Assembly (NCBI RefSeq): GCF_035943815.1
Contig: NZ_DASZBU010000012.1
Location: 256,968 to 320,967 of the forward strand
DNA from: Frateuria_A sp035943815
GTDB lineage: Bacteria > Pseudomonadota > Gammaproteobacteria > Xanthomonadales > Rhodanobacteraceae
DNA: 64,000 nucleotides
Direction of reading: 5' to 3'
Position 1 is the first letter of the stretch; every line of letters begins with the position of its first letter. The position numbers were made by a program, and so were the translations under genes. Under the pieces are notes generated by a model that worked only from the letters and a program-made list of their open reading frames with translations, searched no databases and was not told where the DNA came from. This document shows, in pieces, positions 53,316 to 62,198 of this stretch.

Positions 53316-54095
53316 GTGGCAGAGTTCACGCTACCGAAGAATTCCAAGATCCAGTCCGGCAAGCACTACCCGGCGAAGGGCGCCAAGAAGCCGCGCACCT
53401 TCAAGATCTACCGCTGGAGCCCGGACGACGGCCAGAACCCGCGCATCGACACCTACGAGGTGGACCTGGCCTCGTGCGGCCCGATGGTTCTGGACGCACT
53501 GCTCAAGATCAAGAACGAGATCGACCCGACGCTCACGCTCCGCCGTTCCTGCCGCGAAGGCATCTGCGGCTCCTGCGCGATGAACATCGAGGGCACCAAC
53601 ACGCTGGCCTGCACCAAGGCCATCGACGACTGCAAGGGCGGCGAAGTGGCGATCTATCCGCTGCCGCACATGCCGGTGGTCAAGGACCTGGTGCCCGACC
53701 TGACGCACTTCTACGCGCAATACGCCTCGATCAAGCCGTGGATCCGCACGCAGAGCCCGGCGCCGGCGCGCGAACGCCTGCAGTCGCCGGAAGACCGCAA
53801 GCAACTGGATGGCTACTACGAGTGCATCCTGTGCGCCTGCTGCTCGACCAGCTGCCCCAGCTACTGGTGGAACGGCGACCGCTACCTGGGGCCGGCCATC
53901 CTGCTGCAGGCCTACCGCTGGATCGCCGATACGCGCGACGAGGCCACCGGTGAGCGCCTGGACGACCTGGAAGACCCGTTCAAGCTCTACCGTTGCCACA
54001 CCATCATGAACTGCGCGCGCACCTGCCCGAAGGGCCTCAACCCCGCCAAGGCGATCGCGGAGATCAAGAAACTGATGGTGGAGCGCCGCTCGTAA
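53316..54095 (+). CDS. sdhB: Succinate dehydrogenase iron-sulfur subunit
   Basis: A 259-residue SdhB carrying three clusters. The [2Fe-2S] ligands are in CREGICGSCAMNIEG plus TLAC. The [4Fe-4S] ligands are in CILCACCSTSCPSYW. The [3Fe-4S] ligands are in CHTIMNCARTCPKGLNP. It links SdhA to the quinone site. It starts at GTG 53316. No promoter is obvious in the gap after sdhA, so it likely depends on read-through past the twin hairpins. sdhE follows after 28 bases. Confidence 0.97.
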   Translation: MAEFTLPKNSKIQSGKHYPAKGAKKPRTFKIYRWSPDDGQNPRIDTYEVDLASCGPMVLDALLKIKNEIDPTLTLRRSCREGICGSCAMNIEGTNTLACTKAIDDCKGGEVAIYPLPHMPVVKDLVPDLTHFYAQYASIKPWIRTQSPAPARERLQSPEDRKQLDGYYECILCACCSTSCPSYWWNGDRYLGPAILLQAYRWIADTRDEATGERLDDLEDPFKLYRCHTIMNCARTCPKGLNPAKAIAEIKKLMVERRS

Positions 54096-54123
54096 GGGCG
54101 CGCTCTTCGTGCCCGACGTCGCC

Positions 54124-54363
54124 ATGAGCCTTTCCCGCCTGCGCTGGCGTGCCCGCCGCGGTACCCGCGAACTCGATGCGCTGCTGGGCGGCTGGCTGGA
54201 CGAGCGTTACGGCAAGGCAGACCCGGCGACGCGCGAGGCCTTCGACGAGCTGCTCGACACCCAGGATCCGGACCTGTGGGACTGGATCATGGGGCACGCG
54301 CAGGCGCCGCGGGCCGACTGGCAGGCGATCATCGATGACATCCGCACCCGCCATCGGCTTTGA
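54124..54363 (+). CDS. sdhE: FAD assembly factor SdhE (YgfY)
   Basis: A 79-residue SdhE that promotes covalent flavinylation of SdhA. The signature RRGTRELD corresponds to the essential RGxxE motif. The LDTQDPDLWDWIMGH helix region is characteristic. Its position right after sdhB fits the role. GTG 54109 is an alternative start. It overlaps the next gene by 29 bases. Confidence 0.93.
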   Translation: MSLSRLRWRARRGTRELDALLGGWLDERYGKADPATREAFDELLDTQDPDLWDWIMGHAQAPRADWQAIIDDIRTRHRL

Positions 54364-54766
54364 CTACCGGCCGTCGCGGCGGCCGCTGCAGCTGCTGCTG
54401 GCGATCGGCGTACTGGTGCTGGTCGCAATCGCCGGCAGCGGGGCGCCGTGGGCGCTGAAGTTGCCGATGGCGCTGGCGTCGACCGCCGCGGTAGCGATCG
54501 CGCTGCGGCGCGCCTTGCGCTCGTCCGTCACGGGCGTGGCCCTGGCCGGCGAAACTTGGACGCTCTATCGCGCCTCCCGCGAGGAAAGCCCGGCCGTGCT
54601 GGCCTCCTTCCGCGTCCTGGGCACCTGCGTCCTGCTGCGGCTGAAGAGCGCCCAGGGCACGGAGGCCCTGCTGCTTGCCCCCGACAACAGCGACGCGGAC
54701 CTGCGTCGGCGCCTGCGCATGCGCCTGGCCGCCATGCGGCCGGCGGAATCTTCGGCCCGGCTGTAA
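54335..54766 (+). CDS. YgfX/CptA-like membrane protein
   Basis: A 143-residue protein with two adjacent membrane segments (about residues 17-33 and 37-55) and a soluble beta-rich C-terminal part with LLRLKSAQGTEALLLAPDNSDADLRRRLRMRL, shortened core LLLAPDNSDADLRRRLRMRL. This is the YgfX pattern. In E. coli ygfX lies next to ygfY (sdhE) and was once described as a toxin partner; a role with SdhE in respiration is also proposed. The only in-frame start is ATG 54335, overlapping sdhE by 29 bases. Confidence 0.75.
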   Translation: MTSAPAIGFDYRPSRRPLQLLLAIGVLVLVAIAGSGAPWALKLPMALASTAAVAIALRRALRSSVTGVALAGETWTLYRASREESPAVLASFRVLGTCVLLRLKSAQGTEALLLAPDNSDADLRRRLRMRLAAMRPAESSARL

Positions 54767-54880
54767 CGGGGAGCCTGGCGTCCACGGCCGGGTGCAGCAC
54801 TTTCGTCGCGCATCCGTGTCCAATTGCCCCGATAATGCTTCTTCGGGCGGCCCGCCCAAGACCGGATAAAGCGACCGTCC

Positions 54881-56125
54881 ATGTTCCGACCGCTCGAGCT
54901 GTTCATCGGCCTGCGCTATACGCGCGCCAAGCGCCGCAACCAGTTCATCTCCTTCATCTCGACCGTCTCCATCGTCTGCATCGCGATCAGCGTGACCGCG
55001 CTGATCACGGTGATGTCGGTGATGAACGGGTTCGATTCCGAGCTGCGCACGCGCATCCTCGGCGCCATCTCGCATGCCACCGTCTCCGGCTTGCCCGGCG
55101 AGGCGGTTCGGGACTGGCCGCGCGCGGTGAAGATCGCCGAGGCCAACCCGCACGTGAAGGGCGCCGCGCCCTACGTGGAAATGGAGGCCTTCCTGCAGGC
55201 GCGCCGCCCCAGCGGCGCACTGGTGCGCGGCATCGAGCCAAGCCAGGAGCCGAAGGTTTCCGACATCAACACGCACATGGTCGAAGGCAGCCTGGACGAG
55301 CTCACGCCCGACAGCTGGAACATCGTGCTCGGCAAGGAACTGGCCCTGACGCTCGGTGTGACGGTCGGCGATCGCGTGACCATGGCCGTGCCGCAGTTCC
55401 GCGGCACGCCGATGGGCAGCGTGCCGCGCCTGCGCGGCTTCCATGTGGTGGGCGTGTTCGAGTTGGGCATGCAGGAGTTCGACTCCAATCTCGCGCTGGT
55501 CAACATGCGCGACGCGGAAAAGCTGGACAGCCTCGATGGCCCCACGGGCGTGCGTTTGAAGCTCGACGACATGTTCAACGCCGGCCCGGTCGCCCGGGAG
55601 CTGGCCAACGACCTGGGCCAGCTCTACGTCGTGCAGACCTGGATGCAGAGCCACGCCAACTTCTTCTCCGCTATCTCGATGGAGAAGCACGTGATGTTCA
55701 TCATCCTCTCGCTGATCATCCTGGTGGCGGTGATCAACCTGATCTCGATGCTGATGATGCTGGTGACCGACAAGCAGGCCGACATCGCGATCCTGCGCAC
55801 GCTGGGTTCGACGCCGCGGAGCATCATGGGCATGTTCATGGTGCAGGGCGTGCTGGTGGGCGTGGTGGGCATCGGCTTCGGCGTAGGCTTCGGCTCGCTG
55901 CTGTCGTGGAAGCTTCCCGTCATCGTCAAGTGGATCGAACACCTCACCGGCATCACGTTCCTCTCGCCGGACGTCTATTACATCAGCGAGGTCCCCAGCA
56001 AGCTGGTCGCCAGCGACGTGGGCTGGGTGACGCTGGTCACCTTCGCCTTCTCGCTGCTGGCGACGCTCTATCCCGCGTGGCGCGCCTCGCGCACGCAGCC
56101 GGCGCAGGCGCTGCGCTATGAATAA
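54881..56125 (+). CDS. Lipoprotein-releasing ABC transporter permease LolC/LolE
   Basis: A 414-residue permease of the LolC/E type. The N-terminal segment reads FRPLELFIGLRYTRAKRRNQ then FISFISTVSIVCIAISVTAL, followed by a periplasmic domain (about 50-270) and three C-terminal membrane segments (FIILSLIILVAVINLISML; GMFMVQGVLVGVVGIGFG; LVTFAFSLLATLYPAWRA). It extracts mature lipoproteins from the inner membrane for LolA. Only one such permease is present next to lolD, so it could be LolC, LolE or a LolF-type hybrid. It overlaps lolD by eight bases. Confidence 0.92.
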   Translation: MFRPLELFIGLRYTRAKRRNQFISFISTVSIVCIAISVTALITVMSVMNGFDSELRTRILGAISHATVSGLPGEAVRDWPRAVKIAEANPHVKGAAPYVEMEAFLQARRPSGALVRGIEPSQEPKVSDINTHMVEGSLDELTPDSWNIVLGKELALTLGVTVGDRVTMAVPQFRGTPMGSVPRLRGFHVVGVFELGMQEFDSNLALVNMRDAEKLDSLDGPTGVRLKLDDMFNAGPVARELANDLGQLYVVQTWMQSHANFFSAISMEKHVMFIILSLIILVAVINLISMLMMLVTDKQADIAILRTLGSTPRSIMGMFMVQGVLVGVVGIGFGVGFGSLLSWKLPVIVKWIEHLTGITFLSPDVYYISEVPSKLVASDVGWVTLVTFAFSLLATLYPAWRASRTQPAQALRYE

Positions 56126-56822
56126 GCCTTCCACCATGACCGACAACATCGTGCTGCGCGCCAGCGGGATCGCCAAGACCTACGAGGAAGGCGACCTGAA
56201 GACCGAGGTGCTCACCAACGTCAACTTCAGCCTCCGGCGGGGCGAAACGCTCGCCATCGTCGGTGCCTCGGGCTCGGGCAAGAGCACGCTGCTGCACATC
56301 ATCGGCGGCCTGGACACGCTGAGCCGCGGCGAGGTGGAGGTGGAAGGGCGCATCCTTTCCAAGCTTTCCGACGCCGAACGCGGGCGCGTGCGCAACCGCT
56401 CGCTGGGCTTCATCTACCAGTTCCACCACCTCCTGCCGGAGTTCACCGCGCTGGAGAACGTCTGCATGCCGCTGTTGATCCGCGGCGTGGCCATCGGCGA
56501 GGCCGAGCGCCAGGCGCGCGTGCTGCTGGACCGGGTGGGTCTGGGCAAGCGCGAGCAGCACAAGCCGGCCGAACTTTCCGGCGGCGAACGCCAGCGCTGC
56601 GCGGTGGCGCGCGCCTTGGTCACCCGCCCGGCCTGCGTGCTCGGCGATGAGCCCACCGGCAACCTGGACGAAGGCAACGCGGCGCAGGTCTACGAGCTGA
56701 TGCTGGAACTCAACCGCGAAGTGGGCACCAGCTTCATCCTGGTCACCCACGACCACCGCCTGGCGGCGAAGATGGATCGCACGCTGGAGCTGCACAACGG
56801 CGAGCTGCAGGCGCGGGGCTGA
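56118..56822 (+). CDS. lolD: Lipoprotein-releasing system ATP-binding protein LolD
   Basis: A 234-residue ABC ATPase with Walker A GASGSGKSTLLHIIGGLD, signature LSGGERQRCAVARAL, Walker B VLGDEPTGNLDEG and the His switch in LVTHDHRLA. The YQFHHLLPEFTALENVCMPL segment is characteristic of LolD. It pairs with the overlapping upstream permease. Its stop is 90 bases before comEC. A later ATG at 56136 is an alternative start. Confidence 0.95.
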   Translation: MNKPSTMTDNIVLRASGIAKTYEEGDLKTEVLTNVNFSLRRGETLAIVGASGSGKSTLLHIIGGLDTLSRGEVEVEGRILSKLSDAERGRVRNRSLGFIYQFHHLLPEFTALENVCMPLLIRGVAIGEAERQARVLLDRVGLGKREQHKPAELSGGERQRCAVARALVTRPACVLGDEPTGNLDEGNAAQVYELMLELNREVGTSFILVTHDHRLAAKMDRTLELHNGELQARG

Positions 56823-56912
56823 GCGCTTCGCGCGGCATTCGCGGACCGGCAAACCCCTACACGCCTTTCAGCCCTGCCGCGGCCGGACCCACGCTAGGCT
56901 GCGGGCCTGGCC

Positions 56913-59231
56913 ATGGGAGGGCGTATGCGCACGGCAGGGATGCCCGGTGCGGCGGGAGTGGGCATCGCGCTTCTGCTCGGGGTGCTGGCGGTGCAGTGGT
57001 TGCCCTCGCTGCCGCCGGCGACGTGGGGCGTGCTGCCGGGGCTGGTCGCGCTCCTGGCCAGCCGACGCTGGCCGCTGCTTGGCCTGCCGGCGATCGCCCT
57101 GCTCGGTGCGGCGTGGGCGATCTGGCGCGGCGCGCTGGCACTGGAACTGCGCCTGCCGCGCGAGCTCGAGGGACGTGACTTCGATGTCGTCGGTACGGTC
57201 GTCGAGCTGCCGCTGGCCCGCAGCGATGCCACGCGTTTCGTGCTCGACGCCGAGCACGCCATGCTGGACGGCAAGACGGTGCCGCTGCATGGCCACGTGC
57301 GGCTCAGCTGGTACGACGAGGCTCCCGACGTACCGGCCTGCTCGCAGTGGCAGCTGCGTGTCCGGCTGCGCCGACCGCGCGGGCTGATCGATCCGGGCGG
57401 CGCCGACGGCGAACGAAGCGCGCTGGAACGGCGCATTGCCGCAGTGGGCTATGTGCGGGACCATCCGGACAACCGCCTGCTTCGCACGCGCCCGTGCGTG
57501 GACGGCCTGCGCGAACGCATCGCCGCCGACATCGCCGCGCGGGTCCATGATCCGCATGACGCGGCGCTGCTGCAGACGTTTTCGATCGGCGACACCCGCG
57601 GCCTGGAGCAGGACGACTGGGAGGTCGCGCGCGCCAACGGCGTGCCGCACCTGATCGCGATTTCCGGATTCCACGTCGGCGTCGCTGCGCTCTTTGGCGT
57701 AGGGCTTGCGCGCCTGCTGTACCTGCTCTGGCCTGGGCTGGCGTTGCGGCTGCCGCGTCTGCCTGCCCAGGCCGCCGTCGCGCTGCTGGCGGCCTCGGCC
57801 TATGGCGTGCTGGCGGGGATGAGCTTGCCGACGGTGCGTACCTTGCTGATGATCGCGGTGGTGGCCATGGCCCGCTGGAGCCGCCGGACCGTCGGTGGAG
57901 CGCAGACGCTGGCGCTGGCATTGGTCGCCATCCTGCTGGCCGATCCGCTGGCCGTGCTGGCGGCCGGCTTCTGGTTGTCCTTCGTCGGCGTGGCTTTTTT
58001 GATGCTCTGCCTTACGACGCGGCCGCGGGGCTGGCGCGGTTTCCTGCACGAATTGTCGGGCGGCCAGGTGGTGATGACGGTGGCGCTGCTGCCGTTGACC
58101 CAGTGGTTTTTCGGCGAGGCGTCGCTGGTGGGGGCGTTGTCCAACCTGATCGCGGTGCCATTCGTCAGCTTCGTGATCGTTCCGTTGGCGCTCGTCGGGC
58201 TGCTGTTGCTGCTGCTCTTTCCGCCGGCGGCGACCCCTGTGCTGCACCTGGCCGCTGCACTCGCACACGCGCAATGGTGGCTGCTGCAGCGGATGGCGAC
58301 CTGGCCGGGCGCGCACTGGTATCTGCCCGAGGTGCAAGGGTGGGCATTGCTGCTGGCCACCGTCGGCGCATTGTGGCTGTTTGCGCCAAGGGGCCTGCCA
58401 TTGCGCGGACTCGGCCTGTTGCTGTTCCTGCCGCTGGCCTGGCCGGCACAGCGGCTGCCGACATCGGGCGGCTTCCAGGCATGGGTGCTGGACGTGGGGC
58501 AGGGGCTGTCGGTCATCGTGCGCACCCGGCACCATGCCATGGTCTACGACGCCGGCGCCCGCTATCCGTCAGGATTCGACCTGGGGCAAGCCGTGGTGGT
58601 GCCTTCGCTGCACGCGCTGGGCATCGACACGCTGGACCTGCTGATGATCAGCCACGCCGACAACGACCACGCCGGCGGCGCCGAGGCCGTGGCGAGGGCC
58701 TATCCCCAGGCCTTGCGCTATGCCGGCGAGCCGCAGCGCATGCCGATGCCCATGCAGGCCTGCCAGGCGGGCATGGAGTGGACCTGGGACGGCGTGCGTT
58801 TCCGCGTGCTCTCGCCCGTCGCCGGTGCAACCACCCGGAGCAACGACCGCTCCTGCGTGCTGGCGGTGGATGGCGCCGGCGGGCGCCTGCTGCTTACCGG
58901 CGACATCGGCAGCGGGGCGGAACCGGCGGTGGGCGAGGCCGTGGGACCGGCGCGGCCGACCGTATTGGTGGTGCCGCACCATGGCAGCCGCTATTCCTCC
59001 GATCCTGCGTTCATCGCCGCGCTGCAGCCGATCCTGGCGCTGGTCTCGGCCGGCTGGCACAACCGCTTTGGCCATCCACACCCGCTGGTGCTCCAGCGCT
59101 ATCGGGCCGCTGGGGTTCCCTTGGTGAACACCGCCGCGCGCGGCGCGATCCAGATCGATGCGCCACCGGACGGACCACCTGTCGAGGCCGCCAGCTGGCG
59201 CCTGCGCGAACCGCGCTACTGGCGTGAATGA
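56913..59231 (+). CDS. comEC: DNA internalization competence protein ComEC/Rec2
   Basis: A 772-residue inner-membrane channel protein for DNA uptake. The N-terminal hydrophobic helices and DUF4131-like soluble domain (to about 210) are followed by the Competence domain (LLQTFSIGDTRGLEQDDWEVARANG in part, PHLIAISGFHVGVAALFG) with about ten membrane segments. A C-terminal metallo-beta-lactamase-like domain follows (WVLDVGQGLSVIVRT; SHADNDHAGGAEAV; VVPHHGSRYSS). The length is normal. The conserved HxDxDH-like motif (HADNDH) suggests nuclease activity. The position next to exbB-exbD-msbA is usual in Xanthomonadales. Confidence 0.93.
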   Translation: MGGRMRTAGMPGAAGVGIALLLGVLAVQWLPSLPPATWGVLPGLVALLASRRWPLLGLPAIALLGAAWAIWRGALALELRLPRELEGRDFDVVGTVVELPLARSDATRFVLDAEHAMLDGKTVPLHGHVRLSWYDEAPDVPACSQWQLRVRLRRPRGLIDPGGADGERSALERRIAAVGYVRDHPDNRLLRTRPCVDGLRERIAADIAARVHDPHDAALLQTFSIGDTRGLEQDDWEVARANGVPHLIAISGFHVGVAALFGVGLARLLYLLWPGLALRLPRLPAQAAVALLAASAYGVLAGMSLPTVRTLLMIAVVAMARWSRRTVGGAQTLALALVAILLADPLAVLAAGFWLSFVGVAFLMLCLTTRPRGWRGFLHELSGGQVVMTVALLPLTQWFFGEASLVGALSNLIAVPFVSFVIVPLALVGLLLLLLFPPAATPVLHLAAALAHAQWWLLQRMATWPGAHWYLPEVQGWALLLATVGALWLFAPRGLPLRGLGLLLFLPLAWPAQRLPTSGGFQAWVLDVGQGLSVIVRTRHHAMVYDAGARYPSGFDLGQAVVVPSLHALGIDTLDLLMISHADNDHAGGAEAVARAYPQALRYAGEPQRMPMPMQACQAGMEWTWDGVRFRVLSPVAGATTRSNDRSCVLAVDGAGGRLLLTGDIGSGAEPAVGEAVGPARPTVLVVPHHGSRYSSDPAFIAALQPILALVSAGWHNRFGHPHPLVLQRYRAAGVPLVNTAARGAIQIDAPPDGPPVEAASWRLREPRYWRE

Positions 59232-59279
59232 ACAGTGTTTTGCAACTGCCAAGCGCGCCGCGGAACCCCGTGAAGGGAC

Positions 59280-59288
59280 TGCTATGAT
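59280..59288 (+). promoter_or_regulatory. Extended -10 promoter candidate of exbB-exbD-msbA-lpxK
   Basis: TGC followed by TATGAT at 59283-59288 is an extended -10 element, 41 bases before the GTG start. No good -35 hexamer is seen at 17 bases upstream. Confidence 0.4.
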
Positions 59289-59328
59289 GCCGCCTTCCCT
59301 TGGGAAGTAGCCGTAGCGGGAGTTGGCA

Positions 59329-59985
59329 GTGCTCGAAATTCTGATGGCTGGCGGTTGGGCGATGCTGCCCATCCTGGTGTGCTCGGCGGCGGCCCTGGCG
59401 ATCGTGCTGGAGCGCTGGTGGACACTTCGCCGCAAGTCGGTGCTGCCCGATGGCCTGGGCGAGGAAGTGCGCCAGTGGGCGCGCAGCGGCCAGCTCGACC
59501 CCAAGCACCTGGACGCCCTCGCCGCCGGCTCGCCGCTGGGCGAGCTGCTGGCCGGCGCGCTCGCCGTGCGCAACCGCCCGCGCGAGCAGATCAAGGAGCG
59601 CATCGAGGACACCGGCCGCCACGTGGTCCACCGCATGGAGCGCTACCTCAACACGCTGGGCACCATCGCGCTGATCGGCCCGCTGCTGGGCCTGCTGGGC
59701 ACGGTGATCGGCCTGATCCGCATGTTCATGCAGGTGATGGGCGGCGGCATGGCCGACCCGACCAAGATGGCCGGCGGCATCGGCGAGGCGCTGATCTGTA
59801 CGGCCACGGGCCTGATCGTGGCGATCCCTGCCTACGTGCTGCACCGCTACTTCCGCTCCAAGGTGGCCGGTTACTGCATCGAGATGGAGAAGCAGGCCAC
59901 CGCGCTGCTGGACGAGCTGACCGGCACCGCCGTGCCCGCGCCGCGCCCGCGCCGCGCGCCCGCCGCCGCTTCCAACGCCGGCTGA
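59329..59985 (+). CDS. exbB: MotA/TolQ/ExbB proton-channel family protein
   Basis: A 218-residue protein with three membrane segments (about 5-25, 108-130, 150-172) and the family motif LNTLGTIALIGPLLGLLGTVIGLIRMF in part, GPLLGLLGTV. GGIGEALICTATGLIVAIPAYV completes the channel motif with the Thr/Ala pattern for proton flow. I chose GTG 59329, seven bases after GGGAG, over TTG 59323. With the ExbD-like partner it forms a proton-driven motor unit; in Xanthomonadales this pair precedes msbA-lpxK, so a lipid-related role is possible rather than TonB energisation. Confidence 0.88.
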   Translation: MLEILMAGGWAMLPILVCSAAALAIVLERWWTLRRKSVLPDGLGEEVRQWARSGQLDPKHLDALAAGSPLGELLAGALAVRNRPREQIKERIEDTGRHVVHRMERYLNTLGTIALIGPLLGLLGTVIGLIRMFMQVMGGGMADPTKMAGGIGEALICTATGLIVAIPAYVLHRYFRSKVAGYCIEMEKQATALLDELTGTAVPAPRPRRAPAAASNAG

Positions 59986-59993
59986 GGCTACGC

Positions 59994-60422
59994 ATGCGTA
60001 TCGGTTCCGACCGTCGGCAGGACGATTTCGAGATCAACGTGATCTCGTTGATCGACGTGCTGCTGACGCTGCTGATGTTTTTCGTGCTGACGACGACGTT
60101 CGTGCAGCACTCGCGCCTGCAGGTCACCTTGCCGCAGGCCAGCGCCGAAGATCGCGACATGCAGGCTCCGGCGCTCACCCTGATGATCGACCGCGACGGC
60201 CGCTTCTACGTGGGCAGCGACGAGGTGATGGGCGAGGGGGTCGATCCGCTCAAGCAGGCGATCGCCCGCGTGGCCGGTGAAGACCACGACCGCCCGGTCA
60301 CCCTGCGCGCCGACGCCATGACGCCCCACCAGAACGTGGTGACCGCGATGGACGCGCTGGGCCAGCTCGGCTTCACGCACCTGTCGATCGCCACCACGCC
60401 CAGCCAGGAAGCCGCGCGTTGA
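59994..60422 (+). CDS. exbD: ExbD/TolR family biopolymer transport protein
   Basis: A 142-residue protein with a single N-terminal membrane segment. The motif FEINVISLIDVLLTLLMFFVL contains the proton-relay Asp (IDVLLTLL, about D21). The periplasmic domain has LTLMIDRDGRFYVG. The stop TGA overlaps the TTG start of msbA by four bases. It is the partner of the upstream ExbB-like channel. Confidence 0.9.
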   Translation: MRIGSDRRQDDFEINVISLIDVLLTLLMFFVLTTTFVQHSRLQVTLPQASAEDRDMQAPALTLMIDRDGRFYVGSDEVMGEGVDPLKQAIARVAGEDHDRPVTLRADAMTPHQNVVTAMDALGQLGFTHLSIATTPSQEAAR

Positions 60423-62191
60423 CGGCCCGCAAGGTCGCCCTCTGGGACGCCGACACCCTGCGGGTCTACAAGCGGTTGCTCGGCTACACGCGGCGATGGT
60501 GGCCGATCGGGCTCATCGCGATCGTCGGCATGGCGCTCGATGGCGGCGCGCTGGCGGCGTTCACCCAGTACCTGCGGCCGATGATCGATGATCTGTTCGC
60601 GAAGAAAGACCCGTATCTGATCTTCTGGATGCCGATATGGATCGTCACGATCTTCCTCGTTCGCGGCGTCGGCACCTTCGTCAGCAACTACGGCATCTCC
60701 TACGTGGGCCGCAACGTGGTGCAGGCGATGCAGGCGGACGTCTTCAGGGCCTACTTGCGCCTGCCGGCCGCGTTCTTCGGCAGCGAGCCCTCCGGCCAGC
60801 AGATCTCGCGCATCACCTACACCAGCGAACAGGTGGCCTCCGCTTCCACCGATGCGCTGAAGATCGTGGTGACCGAAGGCGTCACCGTGATCGGCATGCT
60901 GTACGTGATGCTGAGCAATAGCGCTTACCTGTCGCTCACGCTGCTGATGATGGCCCCGGGCATCGCCCTGGTGGCCACGGTCGTCAGCAAGCGCTACCGG
61001 CAGATCAGCCGGCGCATCCAGGGATCCATGGGTTCGGTGACCGGCGCGGTGGGCGAATCGGTCAGCGCCCACCGGGAAGTGCGCGTGTACGGCGGCCAGA
61101 AACACGAGGCCGTCCGCTTCGCGGAGGTGTCCCATCGGGCGCGCCGCCTCAACATGAAGATCGCCACCACCAGCGCCAGTTCGAGCACGGCGATCCAGAC
61201 CGTGGCGGCGCTCGCACTGGCCCTGCTGGTGTATCTGGCGACGCGGCCGAACGTCATCGGCGCGATCTCGCCGGGCGTGTTCGTCACGGTGCTCACGGCC
61301 ATGGGCGCCATGATGCCGTCGCTGAAACGGCTGGCGAACGTCCAGGCGAACATCCAGCGCGGCATTTCCGCGGCCGAAGACCTGTTCGAAGTCATCGACA
61401 TGCCGCCGGAGCAAGACCACGGGCGCATGGCGCTGGAGCATACGCACGGCGACATCCGCTTCGAGGGCGTGCGCCTGCGCTACCCGCGCAGCGAAGCCGA
61501 TGCCCTGCGCGGAGTCGACCTGCACTGTGCGCCGGGCAGTGTGACGGCGCTGGTCGGGCGCTCGGGCAGCGGCAAGAGCAGCCTGGTCAGCCTGCTGCCG
61601 CGCTTCCTGGAACCCAGCGCCGGGCGCATCGTGCTCGATGGCGCCGACTACCGCGAGTACACCCTCGCCTCGCTGCGCGCGCAGATCGGCTGGGTGGGGC
61701 AGAGCGTGGTGCTGTTCGACGGCAGCATCGCGGAAAACATCGCCTACGGAGAACTTGCCGGCGCCAGCGAGGGCGAGATCATCGCTGCCGCCGAGGCCGC
61801 CAACGCGATGGAGTTCATCCAGCGCATGCCGCAGGGCATCCATAGCCCGATCGGGCAGGGCGGCAACATGCTCTCCGGCGGCCAGCGCCAACGCCTGGCG
61901 ATCGCCCGCGCGATCCTCAAGAACGCGCCCATCCTGGTGTTGGACGAAGCGACCAGCGCGCTGGACACCGAATCGGAACGGTTGATCCAGCAGGCCCTGC
62001 AGCGCCTGATGCGCGACCGCACCACGCTGGTCATCGCCCATCGCCTGTCCACCATCGAGCACGCCGACCAGATCGCCGTGATGGACCAGGGGCGCATCGT
62101 CGAGCGCGGGACGCACGCTGAACTGATCGCCCGAGGCGGCCAGTACGCCGCCTTGCATCGCATGCAGTTCCACGAGCAGGACGAGGGCTGA
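60419..62191 (+). CDS. msbA: Lipid A export ABC transporter MsbA
   Basis: A 590-residue half-transporter flipping lipid A-core across the inner membrane. Six membrane segments occupy about residues 20-310. The nucleotide-binding domain has Walker A GRSGSGKSSLVSLLPR, signature LSGGQRQRLAIARAIL, Walker B ILVLDEATSALDTESE and the His switch in VIAHRLST. The start is TTG, overlapping exbD by four bases (TTGA), so its level is set by translational coupling. lpxK follows after seven bases, the classical msbA-lpxK order. Confidence 0.95.
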   Translation: MTARKVALWDADTLRVYKRLLGYTRRWWPIGLIAIVGMALDGGALAAFTQYLRPMIDDLFAKKDPYLIFWMPIWIVTIFLVRGVGTFVSNYGISYVGRNVVQAMQADVFRAYLRLPAAFFGSEPSGQQISRITYTSEQVASASTDALKIVVTEGVTVIGMLYVMLSNSAYLSLTLLMMAPGIALVATVVSKRYRQISRRIQGSMGSVTGAVGESVSAHREVRVYGGQKHEAVRFAEVSHRARRLNMKIATTSASSSTAIQTVAALALALLVYLATRPNVIGAISPGVFVTVLTAMGAMMPSLKRLANVQANIQRGISAAEDLFEVIDMPPEQDHGRMALEHTHGDIRFEGVRLRYPRSEADALRGVDLHCAPGSVTALVGRSGSGKSSLVSLLPRFLEPSAGRIVLDGADYREYTLASLRAQIGWVGQSVVLFDGSIAENIAYGELAGASEGEIIAAAEAANAMEFIQRMPQGIHSPIGQGGNMLSGGQRQRLAIARAILKNAPILVLDEATSALDTESERLIQQALQRLMRDRTTLVIAHRLSTIEHADQIAVMDQGRIVERGTHAELIARGGQYAALHRMQFHEQDEG

Positions 62192-62198
62192 GGCCGCC

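Noticed and set aside
54124..54766. sdhE-ygfX as a toxin-antitoxin system
   Set aside because: SdhE is an established flavinylation factor, and the operon context is complex II assembly; the older toxin naming is not supported by the sequence.
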